Shown here one piece after another: positions 1 to 7,621 of a stretch of DNA of 64,000 nucleotides (its first letter is position 1; every line of letters starts with the position of its first letter). A program made the translations under genes and the position numbers. Source of the DNA: Streptomyces subrutilus. Its GTDB lineage: Bacteria > Actinomycetota > Actinomycetes > Streptomycetales > Streptomycetaceae. The notes under the pieces were generated by a model. It had not been told where the DNA came from. It made no database searches and saw nothing but the letters and a program-made list of their open reading frames with translations. Location: assembly GCF_008704535.1 (NCBI RefSeq), contig NZ_CP023701.1, positions 6,552,001-6,616,000 on the forward strand, in the 5' to 3' direction.

Positions 1-131
1 GGCAGGCCATTTGCGGGCCCAGTGGGGGAGCTCATGGCGCCGCATGCTACTGGCTTATCGGAACGGGGTGTTCGGGCAGGGCCTTCTCGGGCGGCATCTG
101 TCCGTATTTATACGGTGAATGTCAGATACGA

Positions 132-818
132 TCAACTGACGGACGGCAAGCGCCAGTCCACAGGCTGTGAACCCTGGCCCACGAGCAGGTCGTTCGTCCG
201 GCTGAACGGACGGGACCCGAAGAAGCCGTAGTCGGCCGACTTGGGGGACGGGTGGGAGGACTCCACGACCGGCAGCTCGCCGAGCAGCGGCCGCAGGTTG
301 CGCGCCGCCCGCCCCCACAGGATGGAGACCAGCGGCTTGCCGCGTGCGGCGAGCGCCCGGATGGCCTGGTCGGTGACGGCCTCCCAGCCCTTGCCCTGAT
401 GGGCGTTGGAGCGGCGGGGCGCGGTCGTCAGCGAGCGGTTGAGCAGCAGGACGCCCTGCCGGGTCCACGGGGTGAGGTCGCCGTTGGCGGGCCGTCCGGT
501 GCCCAGGTCCCGGTGCAGCTCCAGGAAGATGTTGTCGAGGCTGGGCGGCACCGGCCGCACCTCGGGCGCCACCGAGAAGGACAGGCCCACGGCGTGCCCC
601 GGCGTGGGGTAGGGGTCCTGGCCGACGATGAGGACCCTGACCTCGTCGAAGGGCTGTTGGAAGGCGCGCAGCACATGGGCCCCGGCCGGGAGGTAGGTTC
701 TCCCCGCCGCAACCTCGGCGCGCAGGAAGTCGCCCATGGCGGCGATCTGCCCCGCCACCGGCTCCAGAGCCCGGGCCCAGCCCGGCTCGACGATCTCGTT
801 CAACGGTCGTGCTGCCAC
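132..818 (-). CDS. ung: Uracil-DNA glycosylase (family 1)
   Basis: Removes uracil from DNA to start base-excision repair in the cytoplasm. The 228-residue protein has the usual family length and carries the water-activating loop GQDPYP at residues 66-71 (catalytic Asp68) and the HPSP loop with His189. The region around 76-90 (VGLSFSVAP) and the LLLNRSLT segment also match family 1 enzymes. The start is GTG with only a weak ribosome site, so a slightly different start is possible. It is transcribed leftward, divergent from the ene-reductase gene at 972, and the 153-bp gap holds the palindromic sites described separately. Streptomyces often carry more than one ung copy, so this may be one of two. 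Confidence 0.96.
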   Translation of the reverse strand: MAARPLNEIVEPGWARALEPVAGQIAAMGDFLRAEVAAGRTYLPAGAHVLRAFQQPFDEVRVLIVGQDPYPTPGHAVGLSFSVAPEVRPVPPSLDNIFLELHRDLGTGRPANGDLTPWTRQGVLLLNRSLTTAPRRSNAHQGKGWEAVTDQAIRALAARGKPLVSILWGRAARNLRPLLGELPVVESSHPSPKSADYGFFGSRPFSRTNDLLVGQGSQPVDWRLPSVS

Positions 819-874
819 GGTGGATCACTCTACTGGCCCAGCGCCGCCGCCGGGCGCGGAGCTCGACACGTTTG

Positions 875-925
875 TACGAGAGGTCTCGTAGTACGAGAGA
901 ATTCGTAGTACGGTGTATCTCGTAC
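875..925. promoter_or_regulatory. Cluster of overlapping TACGAGA/TCTCGTA palindromes
   Basis: TACGAGA (875-881), GG, TCTCGTA (884-890), G, TACGAGA (892-898) form two overlapping perfect 7-bp-arm palindromes. Another TCTCGTAC lies at 918-925. The cluster sits between the divergent ung and ene-reductase genes. It looks like a multi-site operator for a dimeric winged-helix regulator. The same TCTCGTAC word recurs just upstream of the ArsR-type gene (2134-2141), which makes that protein the leading candidate ligand-responsive repressor. Binding is inferred, not shown. Confidence 0.6.
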
Positions 926-971
926 TTAGTCGCCGGTCCCCGGTGCCCCCGGTCACCCCTGGAGAGCCCTC

Positions 972-2072
972 ATGAGCGCTGCCCCCGCCCCCTTCGCCGC
1001 CCTCTTCGCGCCGTACGCCCTGCGCTCGGTCACCGTCCCGAACCGGGTGTGGATGGCCGCGATGTGCCAGTACAGCGCCGAGCCCTCCGGTCCGAACGCG
1101 GGCGTGGCCGGGGAATGGCACTTCGCGCACTACGCCGCACGGGCCGTCGGAGGCGCCGGCCTGATCGTCCAGGAGGCCACCGCGGTCTCCCCGGAGGGCC
1201 GCATCTCCCCGTACGACCTCGGGATCTGGAACGACACCCAGGTCGAGGCGCTGCGCCGGATCACCGCCTTCCTCAAGAGCCAGGGCACGGTGCCGGGCAT
1301 CCAGATCGCCCACGCGGGGCGCAAGGCGAGCACCGACCGGACCTGGAAGGGCGGCGCGCCCCTCGGCGCCGACGCCCACGGCTGGCAGCCGGTCGCCCCG
1401 AGCGCCGTCCCGTTCGCCGAGGGCCACCCGGTGCCGCACGAGCTGACGGTCGACGAGATCCACGAGATCACCGGCCAGTTCGCGGCCGCGGCCGAGCGGG
1501 CGCTCGCCGCCGGGTACGAGGTCGTCGAGATCCACGGCGCCCACGGCTACCTCCTCGGCGAGTTCCTCTCCCCGCACAGCAACCGGCGCACCGACGCCTA
1601 CGGCGGCTCCTTCGAGAACCGCACCCGCCTCGCGCTCGAAGTCGTCGACGCCGTACGGGCGGTGTGGCCCGCCGAGCTCCCGCTCCTCTTCCGCATCTCC
1701 GCCACCGACTGGCTGGAAGAGGACGGCTGGACCGCCGACGAGACGGTCCGGCTGGCCGGCCTCCTCCAGGACCACGGAGTCGACCTGCTCGACGTCTCCA
1801 CCGGCGGCCTCGCCCCCGGGGTGTCGATCCCGGTCGGCCCGGGCTACCAGGTGCCCTTCGCGGCCCGGGTGAAGACCGAGACCACCCTCGCCGTGGCGGC
1901 CGTCGGCCTGATCACCGAGCCCGAGCAGGCCGAGAAGATCCTGGCCAACGGCGAGGCCGACGCGGTGCTGCTGGGCCGCGAACTGCTGCGCGACCCCTAC
2001 TGGGCCCGCCGCGCCGCAGCCGAACTCGGCGCCGAGCCGCGCACCCCGGCCCCCTACCACCGCTCCTGGTGA
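972..2072 (+). CDS. NADH:flavin oxidoreductase, Old Yellow Enzyme family (YqjM-like)
   Basis: FMN-dependent ene-reductase expected to reduce activated C=C bonds of enones or similar electrophiles with NAD(P)H in the cytosol. The 366-residue protein is a single TIM-barrel OYE domain of normal length. Family marks are the N-terminal MAAMCQYSA segment (Cys32, the redox-modulating cysteine of YqjM-type enzymes), a HAGRKAS motif near residue 113, the EIHGAHGYLLGEFLSP motif with the substrate-binding histidines, and the C-terminal phosphate-binding GRELLRDP stretch. The ribosome site GGAGAG lies 7 nt before the ATG. The palindrome cluster upstream and the ArsR-type gene 108 bp downstream suggest an inducible detoxification unit. 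The physiological substrate is unknown. Confidence 0.93.
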   Translation: MSAAPAPFAALFAPYALRSVTVPNRVWMAAMCQYSAEPSGPNAGVAGEWHFAHYAARAVGGAGLIVQEATAVSPEGRISPYDLGIWNDTQVEALRRITAFLKSQGTVPGIQIAHAGRKASTDRTWKGGAPLGADAHGWQPVAPSAVPFAEGHPVPHELTVDEIHEITGQFAAAAERALAAGYEVVEIHGAHGYLLGEFLSPHSNRRTDAYGGSFENRTRLALEVVDAVRAVWPAELPLLFRISATDWLEEDGWTADETVRLAGLLQDHGVDLLDVSTGGLAPGVSIPVGPGYQVPFAARVKTETTLAVAAVGLITEPEQAEKILANGEADAVLLGRELLRDPYWARRAAAELGAEPRTPAPYHRSW

Positions 2073-2133
2073 ACCAGGCCGCGGCACGGACGCCCTCCCC
2101 GCCCGTGCCGCGCCCCGCGAGGCCCGCGGCGCT

Positions 2134-2143
2134 TCTCGTACGA
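2134..2143 (+). promoter_or_regulatory. TCTCGTAC motif upstream of the ArsR-type gene
   Basis: The word TCTCGTACGA, containing the palindrome TCGTACGA, repeats the motif found in the operator cluster at 875-925. It lies about 40 bp before the ArsR-type start codon. This fits autoregulation by a regulator that also controls the ene-reductase gene. It is an inference from shared sequence only. Confidence 0.45.
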
Positions 2144-2180
2144 TGACCCCCGGACAAACCGAACGAGCGGGAGCAGGGAC

Positions 2181-2543
2181 ATGACGGAACGTGACGCGGC
2201 CCGCACCCTCGCCCACCCCGAGGTCGGCGCGATCCGCCTGGAGGGCGTGCTGCACGCGCTCTCCGACCCGGTGCGGCTCTCCATCACCCGGGACCTCGCC
2301 GTCTCGGCCGCCGAGCTGTCCTGCTCCCACTTCGACCTGCCGGTCACCAAGTCCACGACCACCCACCACTTCCGCGTGCTGCGGGAGAGCGGGGTCGTGC
2401 GCCAGACCTACCGCGGGACCACCAAGCTCAACGCCCTGCGCCGGGCCGAGCTCGACGCCCTCTTCCCGGGCCTCCTCGACAGCGTCCTGGCGGCCGCGGC
2501 CGCGGAGGAGGCGCGGCTCGGCCGGGACGGGGCCGCACGCTAG
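2181..2543 (+). CDS. ArsR-family winged-helix transcriptional regulator
   Basis: A 120-residue single-domain DNA-binding protein. The segment LHALSDPVRLSITRDL (about 24-40) followed by KSTTTHHFRVLRESGVV (about 57-73) is the standard ArsR helix-turn-helix, with the wing after it. No metal-binding cysteine pair of the ArsR/SmtB type (ELCVCDL) is present: the corresponding helix reads AELSCSHFDL with a single Cys, so it probably senses something other than a soft metal through a CxC site. It follows the ene-reductase gene by 108 bp in the same direction with its own GGAGCAGGGAC ribosome site. It probably represses the ene-reductase and itself through the TCTCGTAC sites. Confidence 0.9.
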   Translation: MTERDAARTLAHPEVGAIRLEGVLHALSDPVRLSITRDLAVSAAELSCSHFDLPVTKSTTTHHFRVLRESGVVRQTYRGTTKLNALRRAELDALFPGLLDSVLAAAAAEEARLGRDGAAR

Positions 2544-2546
2544 GCC

Positions 2547-2701
2547 GTCTCTTTCGGATCTTGCCGGGCCCGCGACGCCTGGCACCGTGCCTGGCCGCAC
2601 TGCCGAGGCGACCACGTACGTCCCGTACGCGAGCGCCCCGGCAGCACGCCCGGGCACGGCACCAGACGCCGCGGGCTCGGCCGACAAGATCCGAAAGAGA
2701 C
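2547..2701. repeat. Long (155 bp) imperfect palindrome, candidate dispersed repeat
   Basis: The outer arms GTCTCTTTCGGATCTTG (2547-2563) and its exact reverse complement (2685-2701) are perfect over 17 bp. Pairing continues inward with a 2-nt bulge and few mismatches for about 30 more bases (CGGGCCCGCGACGCCTGGCA side against the GCGGGCTCGG side), leaving a loop of roughly 55 nt. It lies between the end of the ArsR-type gene and the end of the convergent DUF305 gene. It could act as a terminator for both, but the size and sharp outer borders are more like a non-coding mobile repeat (MITE- or REP-like). No protein-coding evidence is convincing in it. Confidence 0.7.
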
Positions 2702-2895
2702 GACCTCGCGCCGGCAGGCCCGCGGCGCCCGGTGCCGTGCGGGACGAGGCGCTGGCGCGCCCCGTGTACGCGACGCGGCCGGGCCCGGGACCCCGACACC
2801 GCGGGCCGGACCGGAACGCTCCGGACGACGGCGATGCGCAGCACGCCGGTCTCCTCCCGCGGATGGTCCCGGCATGGCACCGGGCCGGCGGGACG

Positions 2896-3552
2896 TCAGC
2901 CCATGGCGCGCATCCGGTGGATCTCCGCGCTCTGCGTGGCGACCACCTCGTTGGCCATCTCCTCCACCGCCGCGTTGTTGCCTCCGGCCAGTGCCTCGCC
3001 CGCCATCTTCAGCGCGCCCTCGTGGTGGGCGGTCATCAGCTCCAGGAAGAGCCGGTCGAAGTCGGCCCCCTGCGCGGCCGTCAGCTCCTTCAGCTGCTGC
3101 TCCGTCGCCATGCCCGGCATCGTGCCGTGGTCGTGGCCGCCGGAGCCGGCCGCGGGCGGCGCGGGGTGGCGGGCCGCCCAGCCCTCCATCGCGCCGATCT
3201 CGGGCTGCTGGGCGGCGCTGATCCGGCCGGCCAGCCGTTTGACCCCGTCCGCCGCGGCCCGGTCCGGGGCCAGCGCGCTCATGGTCAGCGCCTGCCGGTG
3301 GTGCTCGATCATGTTCCGCACGTAGGCGTGGTCGGCCGCGTTCGGGCTGTCGTCGGGCTTCTCCTTCGCGGCCTGCTCCGGGGTGAGCCTGCGTGCCTCC
3401 TCGCCCGGCCGGCCGGGGGCGACGACCACCGCGCTGCCGTCCGCCGGCCGCTGCGCCCCGTCGTCCCCCAGGCACGCGGTGAGCGTCAGCAGGAGGCCGG
3501 CGGTCACCAGGGCCCCGGAGAATCGGCCGAGTAAACCTTTCGCCATGTCCAT
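2896..3552 (-). CDS. DUF305 lipoprotein (ferritin-like, putative metal-associated)
   Basis: A 218-residue exported lipoprotein. It has a short basic N-terminus, a hydrophobic stretch and the lipobox LTAC with the lipidated Cys27. The mature part holds two DUF305 half-repeats, each with a characteristic His motif: DHAYVRNMIEHHRQALTMS near residue 70 and FDRLFLELMTAHHEGALKMA near residue 175. These histidines and acidic residues are thought to bind metal in this family, where roles in copper or other metal handling have been suggested. A GHDHGTMPGM stretch adds more His and Met. No good ribosome site precedes the ATG at 3552; the in-frame ATG two codons later (3546) is an alternative. It is divergent from the LVIVD gene with a 78-bp shared promoter region. 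Confidence 0.9.
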   Translation of the reverse strand: MDMAKGLLGRFSGALVTAGLLLTLTACLGDDGAQRPADGSAVVVAPGRPGEEARRLTPEQAAKEKPDDSPNAADHAYVRNMIEHHRQALTMSALAPDRAAADGVKRLAGRISAAQQPEIGAMEGWAARHPAPPAAGSGGHDHGTMPGMATEQQLKELTAAQGADFDRLFLELMTAHHEGALKMAGEALAGGNNAAVEEMANEVVATQSAEIHRMRAMG

Positions 3553-3630
3553 GGAAAGGAAGATACTGCCGGGGTCCGGGTTCCGTGCCCACTCCGCGCG
3601 GAACCGAACGGACTCCCATGGGAGGGAACC

Positions 3631-5115
3631 GTGACCTCGTTGCACATCCGCAGAGTGCGGAAGAGGAGCCTGGGGGCCGCCGCGCTGGCGGCCGGGCTGC
3701 TCGCCACGTTCCTGGCGGCCGGCCCGGCCGTCGCGACACCGGACCCGGGCGAATTGACCCCGGGCGGCTCCGGCCGGGCCGGCCTGTCCTCCGGCGAGGG
3801 CCGGGAATCGGCCCCCGGCGAGATCCCGGGCCAGGACGAGATCGTGCACAGCGCCAACATCAAGCCGCTGGCCAACATCCCCAGTGCCGACCCCGGCGTG
3901 ATCAACACCGACCTGGCCTTCCAGGGCAAGTACGCCTACGCGGGCAACTACAACGGCTTCACGATCTACGACATCGGCAACCCGAAGGCGCCCAAGACCG
4001 TCACCCAGGTGCTCTGCCCCGGCGGGCAGAACGACATCTCGGTCTACGGCGACCTGCTCTTCCTCTCCACCGACTCCTCGCGCAGCGACGACTCCTGCAA
4101 CAGCGTCTCGCAGCCCGCGACGGAGAAGTCCTCGTGGGAGGGCATCAAGATCTTCGACATCAAGGACAAGAAGAACCCCAAGTACATCAAGTCCGTCGAG
4201 ACCGCCTGCGGTTCCCACACCCACACCCTGGTGCCGGGCAGCCGCGACCTCTACCTCTACGTCGCCTCCTACTCCCCGAACGAGGCCTTCCCCGACTGCA
4301 AGCCGCCGCACGACGGCATCTCCGTGGTGAAGGTCCCGAAGAAGTCGCCCACGAAGGCCGCGGTCGTCGCCTTCCCGGTCCTCTTCCCGGACGGCGGCAA
4401 CCCGGGCGGTCCGGTCAACCCGGGCGTCACCAAGACCACCGGCTGCCACGACATCACCGTGCTGCCCTCGAAGAACCTGGCCGCCGGAGCCTGCATGGGC
4501 GACGGCATCCTCTTCGACATCAGCAAACCGGAACAGCCGCGGGTCATCGACCGCGTGCAGGACAACGTCAACTTCTCGTTCTGGCACTCGGCGACCTTCA
4601 ACGAGCGCGCGAACAAGGTGGTGTTCACCGACGAGCTCGGCGGTGGCGGCGGCGCCACCTGCAACGAGGCCACCGGTCCGAACCGGGGCGCCGACGGCAT
4701 CTACGACATCACGGGCCGCGGCGACCAGCGCAAGCTGGTCTTCAAGAGCTACTTCAAGATCCCGCGCCTCCAGGCCGACACCGAGAACTGCGTCGCCCAC
4801 AACGGCTCGCTGATCCCGGTCGGCGGGGGCCGCGACATCATGGTCCAGGCCTGGTACCAGGGCGGCATCTCGGTCTGGGACTTCACCGACTCCACCCGTC
4901 CCAAGGAGATCGGCTACTTCGAACGCGGCCCGCTCACCACGGACGCGCTCGGCCTCGGCGGCTCCTGGTCTGCGTACTACTACAACGGGCACATCTACTC
5001 GAACGACATCGCCAAGGGCTTCGACGTGCTGCGGCTCGACGACTGGCGGACCGTGAGCGCCCGGTGGGTGCAGCTGGACCGGCTCAACGTCCAGACACAG
5101 CCCGAGTACCACTGA
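3631..5115 (+). CDS. Secreted LVIVD-repeat (beta-propeller) protein
   Basis: A 494-residue secreted protein. The N-terminus has an Arg/Lys-rich n-region (RRVRKRS), a hydrophobic core and a likely signal peptidase site near residues 36-38 (AVA-TPD). The mature part contains LVIVD-type propeller blades such as AYAGNYNGFTIYDIGNPKAPK, GIKIFDIKDKKNPKYIKS, GDGILFDISKPEQPRVIDRV and GISVWDFTDSTRPKEIGYF. Several cysteines may form disulfides outside the cell. The start is GTG with GGGAGGGAAC upstream. It is head-to-head with the DUF305 lipoprotein gene, an arrangement that suggests co-regulated envelope functions. No catalytic function can be assigned. Confidence 0.9.
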   Translation: MTSLHIRRVRKRSLGAAALAAGLLATFLAAGPAVATPDPGELTPGGSGRAGLSSGEGRESAPGEIPGQDEIVHSANIKPLANIPSADPGVINTDLAFQGKYAYAGNYNGFTIYDIGNPKAPKTVTQVLCPGGQNDISVYGDLLFLSTDSSRSDDSCNSVSQPATEKSSWEGIKIFDIKDKKNPKYIKSVETACGSHTHTLVPGSRDLYLYVASYSPNEAFPDCKPPHDGISVVKVPKKSPTKAAVVAFPVLFPDGGNPGGPVNPGVTKTTGCHDITVLPSKNLAAGACMGDGILFDISKPEQPRVIDRVQDNVNFSFWHSATFNERANKVVFTDELGGGGGATCNEATGPNRGADGIYDITGRGDQRKLVFKSYFKIPRLQADTENCVAHNGSLIPVGGGRDIMVQAWYQGGISVWDFTDSTRPKEIGYFERGPLTTDALGLGGSWSAYYYNGHIYSNDIAKGFDVLRLDDWRTVSARWVQLDRLNVQTQPEYH

Positions 5116-5126
5116 CACCCCTGAGG

Positions 5127-5780
5127 CTAGAGGTGTGCCGGAAACGGTGAAGGAAACGTTCCGCCGGGCGGTCCTCCGTCCGGCGGGACGCCCAGCTCCC
5201 AGTCCAGCCCGTACCGCTGGAACAGCTCGGCCCGCAGTCGCGACGCCGGCATCGGCGCCCCCGGCAGCAGCACCGCCACCACCGCGCCCATCAGCAGCGC
5301 CCGCAGCAGCGGATAGTCCGTGTCCACGTCGGCCGAGCCGTACCGCTCCACCGTGTCCCGCAGCAGCTCGGCCAGCCGCTGCTGCTCCGGGCACTGGATG
5401 AAGCCCTCCGCCTGGAGGATGCCCGCCATGTGCGTGCGCATCAGCCGCGGGTGGTCCCGGGCCAGCCCGAGCACGGCGTCGATCGCCCGGGCCATCCGCT
5501 CGCGGCCCCCGGCGGGCCCGTCGGCGGGGCGCGGCTCGCGCTCCAGCCCGGCTTCCAGGGTCAGGTGCATCAGCCGGTGCACGGCCGACTGGAGCAGCTG
5601 CCGTTTCCCCGGGAAGTAGTACGAGACCAGCCCGCGGGCGGCGCCCGCCCGGTCGGCGATGTCGCCGAGCTTGGTCGCCTCGAAGCCGCGCTCGGCGACC
5701 AGTTCGACCGTCGCCTGCAGCAGCCGCTCCCGGGAACGTCTGCGCAATTCTTCATTGACCGATGCGCTGCGCGGGACCAT
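5127..5780 (-). CDS. TetR-family transcriptional regulator
   Basis: A 217-residue repressor-type protein. The N-terminal HTH is clear: RERLLQATVELVAERGFEATKLGDIADRAGAARGLVSYYFPGKRQLLQSAV at about residues 14-65. The C-terminal helical domain is the ligand/dimer part. The chosen ATG at 5780 has AGGAG 7 nt upstream, which decides it over upstream in-frame starts. A perfect inverted repeat lies just upstream (5802-5814). It is followed in the opposite direction by the LVIVD gene (convergent, 11 bp). Target genes are unknown; it may control itself and perhaps the neighbouring PAP2 phosphatase gene, which ends only 41 bp upstream. Confidence 0.92.
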   Translation of the reverse strand: MVPRSASVNEELRRRSRERLLQATVELVAERGFEATKLGDIADRAGAARGLVSYYFPGKRQLLQSAVHRLMHLTLEAGLEREPRPADGPAGGRERMARAIDAVLGLARDHPRLMRTHMAGILQAEGFIQCPEQQRLAELLRDTVERYGSADVDTDYPLLRALLMGAVVAVLLPGAPMPASRLRAELFQRYGLDWELGVPPDGGPPGGTFPSPFPAHL

Positions 5781-5801
5781 GCTTACTCCTGCTGCGTTGA
5801 C

Positions 5802-5814
5802 TGGCTCTGAGCCA
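5802..5814. promoter_or_regulatory. TGGCT-CTG-AGCCA inverted repeat, TetR operator candidate
   Basis: A perfect 5-bp-arm inverted repeat with flanking partial symmetry (TTGAC before, CAATA after) lies 22 bp upstream of the TetR start codon. Its place between promoter and ribosome site fits an autorepression operator. Confidence 0.45.
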
Positions 5815-5820
5815 ATATAC

Positions 5821-6501
5821 TCAGCGCGCGGGATCGCCTGCTCTGGGTGACACGGGGGATCGCCCAGAGCAGGCACGCCCGCGGCGGCCGGAGACCGAGG
5901 CGACGAGGGCCACCAGGGCCACGCCCAGCAGCCACCCCGCGAGCACGTCCGAGGTCCAGTGGACCCCGAGGTACAGCCGCGAGAAGCCCACCCCGAGCAC
6001 CGACACGACGGCCACCACCCATGCCGTCCACACCGCCCAGTGGGGCGCGGACCGGGGCACCAGCCACAGCAGCATCCCGCACACCACCGTGGCCGTCATG
6101 CCGTGGCCCGAGGGATAGGCCGCGTAGTGCGCGGAGTCGACCGGGTCGGTCCACACCGGACGCTCCCGCCCCACCAGCGCCTTCATCCCCTGCTGCACCG
6201 CCGATGCCACGAGCGCGGCCACGGCCACGCGCAGCGCCCGCGCCCGGTCCCCCCGCCACCACAGCGTGACGCAGGCGAGGGCGGCCAGCGCCCGCATGGT
6301 CCAGGGGTCCCACACCCAGTCGGTCAGCACCCGCATGGTTCCGGTGACCCCGGAATGGGTGACGGCATGGGCGTGCAGGTCCCGGGCGAGCCGTTCGTCG
6401 ACGGCGAGGAGCGGCCTCCACTCCAGCACCACGAGCACGGTCAGGACGGCCGCGAACAGGGCACACAGGGTGCCGGCCCGGCGCAAGGGGTCATTCCGCA
6501 T
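5821..6501 (-). CDS. PAP2-superfamily membrane phosphatase
   Basis: A 226-residue integral membrane phosphatase with about five or six hydrophobic segments. All three acid-phosphatase signature motifs are present: KALVGRERP (Lys107 to Pro115), PSGH (130-133) and SRLYLGVHWTSD (Ser174/Arg175, His181, Asp185). The family dephosphorylates lipid phosphates such as undecaprenyl diphosphate or phosphatidic acid at the outer membrane face. The ribosome site GAGGA lies 8 nt before the ATG. The substrate cannot be read from sequence, and several paralogues are usual in Streptomyces. Confidence 0.93.
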   Translation of the reverse strand: MRNDPLRRAGTLCALFAAVLTVLVVLEWRPLLAVDERLARDLHAHAVTHSGVTGTMRVLTDWVWDPWTMRALAALACVTLWWRGDRARALRVAVAALVASAVQQGMKALVGRERPVWTDPVDSAHYAAYPSGHGMTATVVCGMLLWLVPRSAPHWAVWTAWVVAVVSVLGVGFSRLYLGVHWTSDVLAGWLLGVALVALVASVSGRRGRACSGRSPVSPRAGDPAR

Positions 6502-6556
6502 GCGGTCGATCCTCGCACCCGTCGCGGCGGTGCGGCGACGGCCGGCCCCCGACCGG

Positions 6557-7495
6557 CTACGTCAGGGCGCTCAGTCCGGGTCCGAAAGCCACCAGCAGCG
6601 GGACCGCCGGCACCAGCGTCGCCAGTGCCGTCAGCCGCAGCCGGCGCACCGCCGACAGCCGCGGCTTCGCCGACAGCAGCCGCCGCACGCGCTGCGGGAC
6701 GTGCGCCTGCGCGGCCGCCGGCGGCCCGAACACCCCGCGGTCCTCGTTCAGTCCGACCAGGGCCAGGGCGATGGTCAGCCGGCCGAACCGGCGCGAGGCC
6801 ACGTCGTCGGCGGCCAGCTCCACCAGCCGGTGCATCTCCGCCTCGAACGCGGCGAAGACCGGCACCTGCGGGAACCCGCCGGACAGCGCCCGCGAGCAGT
6901 GCAGCAGCCAGTCGTGCCGGGCCGCCGCGTGCCCCTGCTCGTGCGCCAGTACGGCGTCCAGCTGGCTCCCCTTCAACCGGGCCAGGGCCGCCGTAGTGAC
7001 CACCAGCTGCGGGGTCGCGCCCGGCAGCCACCAGGCGTCCGGCCGCGGGGCCTCCAGTACGACCAGCCGCCCGCCCGCCGGGTCCTCTCCGGGCAACAGC
7101 GGCGCGCGCAGCCGCAGTTCGACGCCCCGGGCCCGCCGCCCGGACCGCGCCCGCAGCACCTCGCGGCCCAGCATGGCCCCGGTCCACAGCGCACCGCCCG
7201 CCAGGGCGAGAGCCGTGCCGGTGGCCCAGGGACCGCCGGAGGCGCCCAGGCCGTAGGCGTCGACCACCCCGTGCGGAGCGGAGGCGAAGAGCCGGCCGCG
7301 GACCTCGTGCCAGGCGGCCGCCGCGCTCAGCAGCATCGACAGTCCGAAGCACAGGAGCACCGCGGCGACCGCGCACTGCCACACCCACAGGGCCACGACG
7401 GGTTCGCGCTCGGGCCACCGGGCCCGGGCCAGCAGACGGGGAGCGAGCACCGCGATCAGGGCGCCGAGCAGCAGGAGTGCGGCGGGGACCATCAT
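6557..7495 (-). CDS. M56-family (BlaR1/HtpX-like) membrane zinc metallopeptidase
   Basis: A 312-residue membrane peptidase. Hydrophobic segments lie at about 3-22, 35-60 and 90-110, with another at the C-terminus. The zinc motif HEQGH is at residues 185-189 in the segment LDAVLAHEQGHAAARHDW, and a downstream Glu in the ELAADD motif is a plausible third ligand. It lacks the penicillin-sensor domain of BlaR1. In many actinomycetes such genes pair with a BlaI-type repressor, but none is adjacent here. It lies upstream of the PAP2 gene in the same direction, 55 bp apart. Two in-frame ATGs (7495, 7492) are equivalent. Confidence 0.9.
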   Translation of the reverse strand: MMVPAALLLLGALIAVLAPRLLARARWPEREPVVALWVWQCAVAAVLLCFGLSMLLSAAAAWHEVRGRLFASAPHGVVDAYGLGASGGPWATGTALALAGGALWTGAMLGREVLRARSGRRARGVELRLRAPLLPGEDPAGGRLVVLEAPRPDAWWLPGATPQLVVTTAALARLKGSQLDAVLAHEQGHAAARHDWLLHCSRALSGGFPQVPVFAAFEAEMHRLVELAADDVASRRFGRLTIALALVGLNEDRGVFGPPAAAQAHVPQRVRRLLSAKPRLSAVRRLRLTALATLVPAVPLLVAFGPGLSALT

Positions 7496-7621
7496 GCGCG
7501 CCAGCCTATGAGCGCGGGCGGACCCGCGGGTACGGCCCGGCGGCTTTGGTGACGCAGGACACGTCCGGGAGAGGTGTGCCGCGGGCGCCCGGGCCCGCGG
7601 CGCACCTCGGCCGGAGCGTCC

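Noticed and set aside
22..231. 69-codon open frame at the left edge
   Set aside because: No ribosome site or domain, and it overlaps the 3' end of ung on the other strand.
2896..5394. 832-codon open frame on the minus strand covering the LVIVD gene and the DUF305 gene
   Set aside because: Only the last 218 codons (from 3552) are a real protein. The upstream part is the antisense shadow of the high-GC LVIVD gene.
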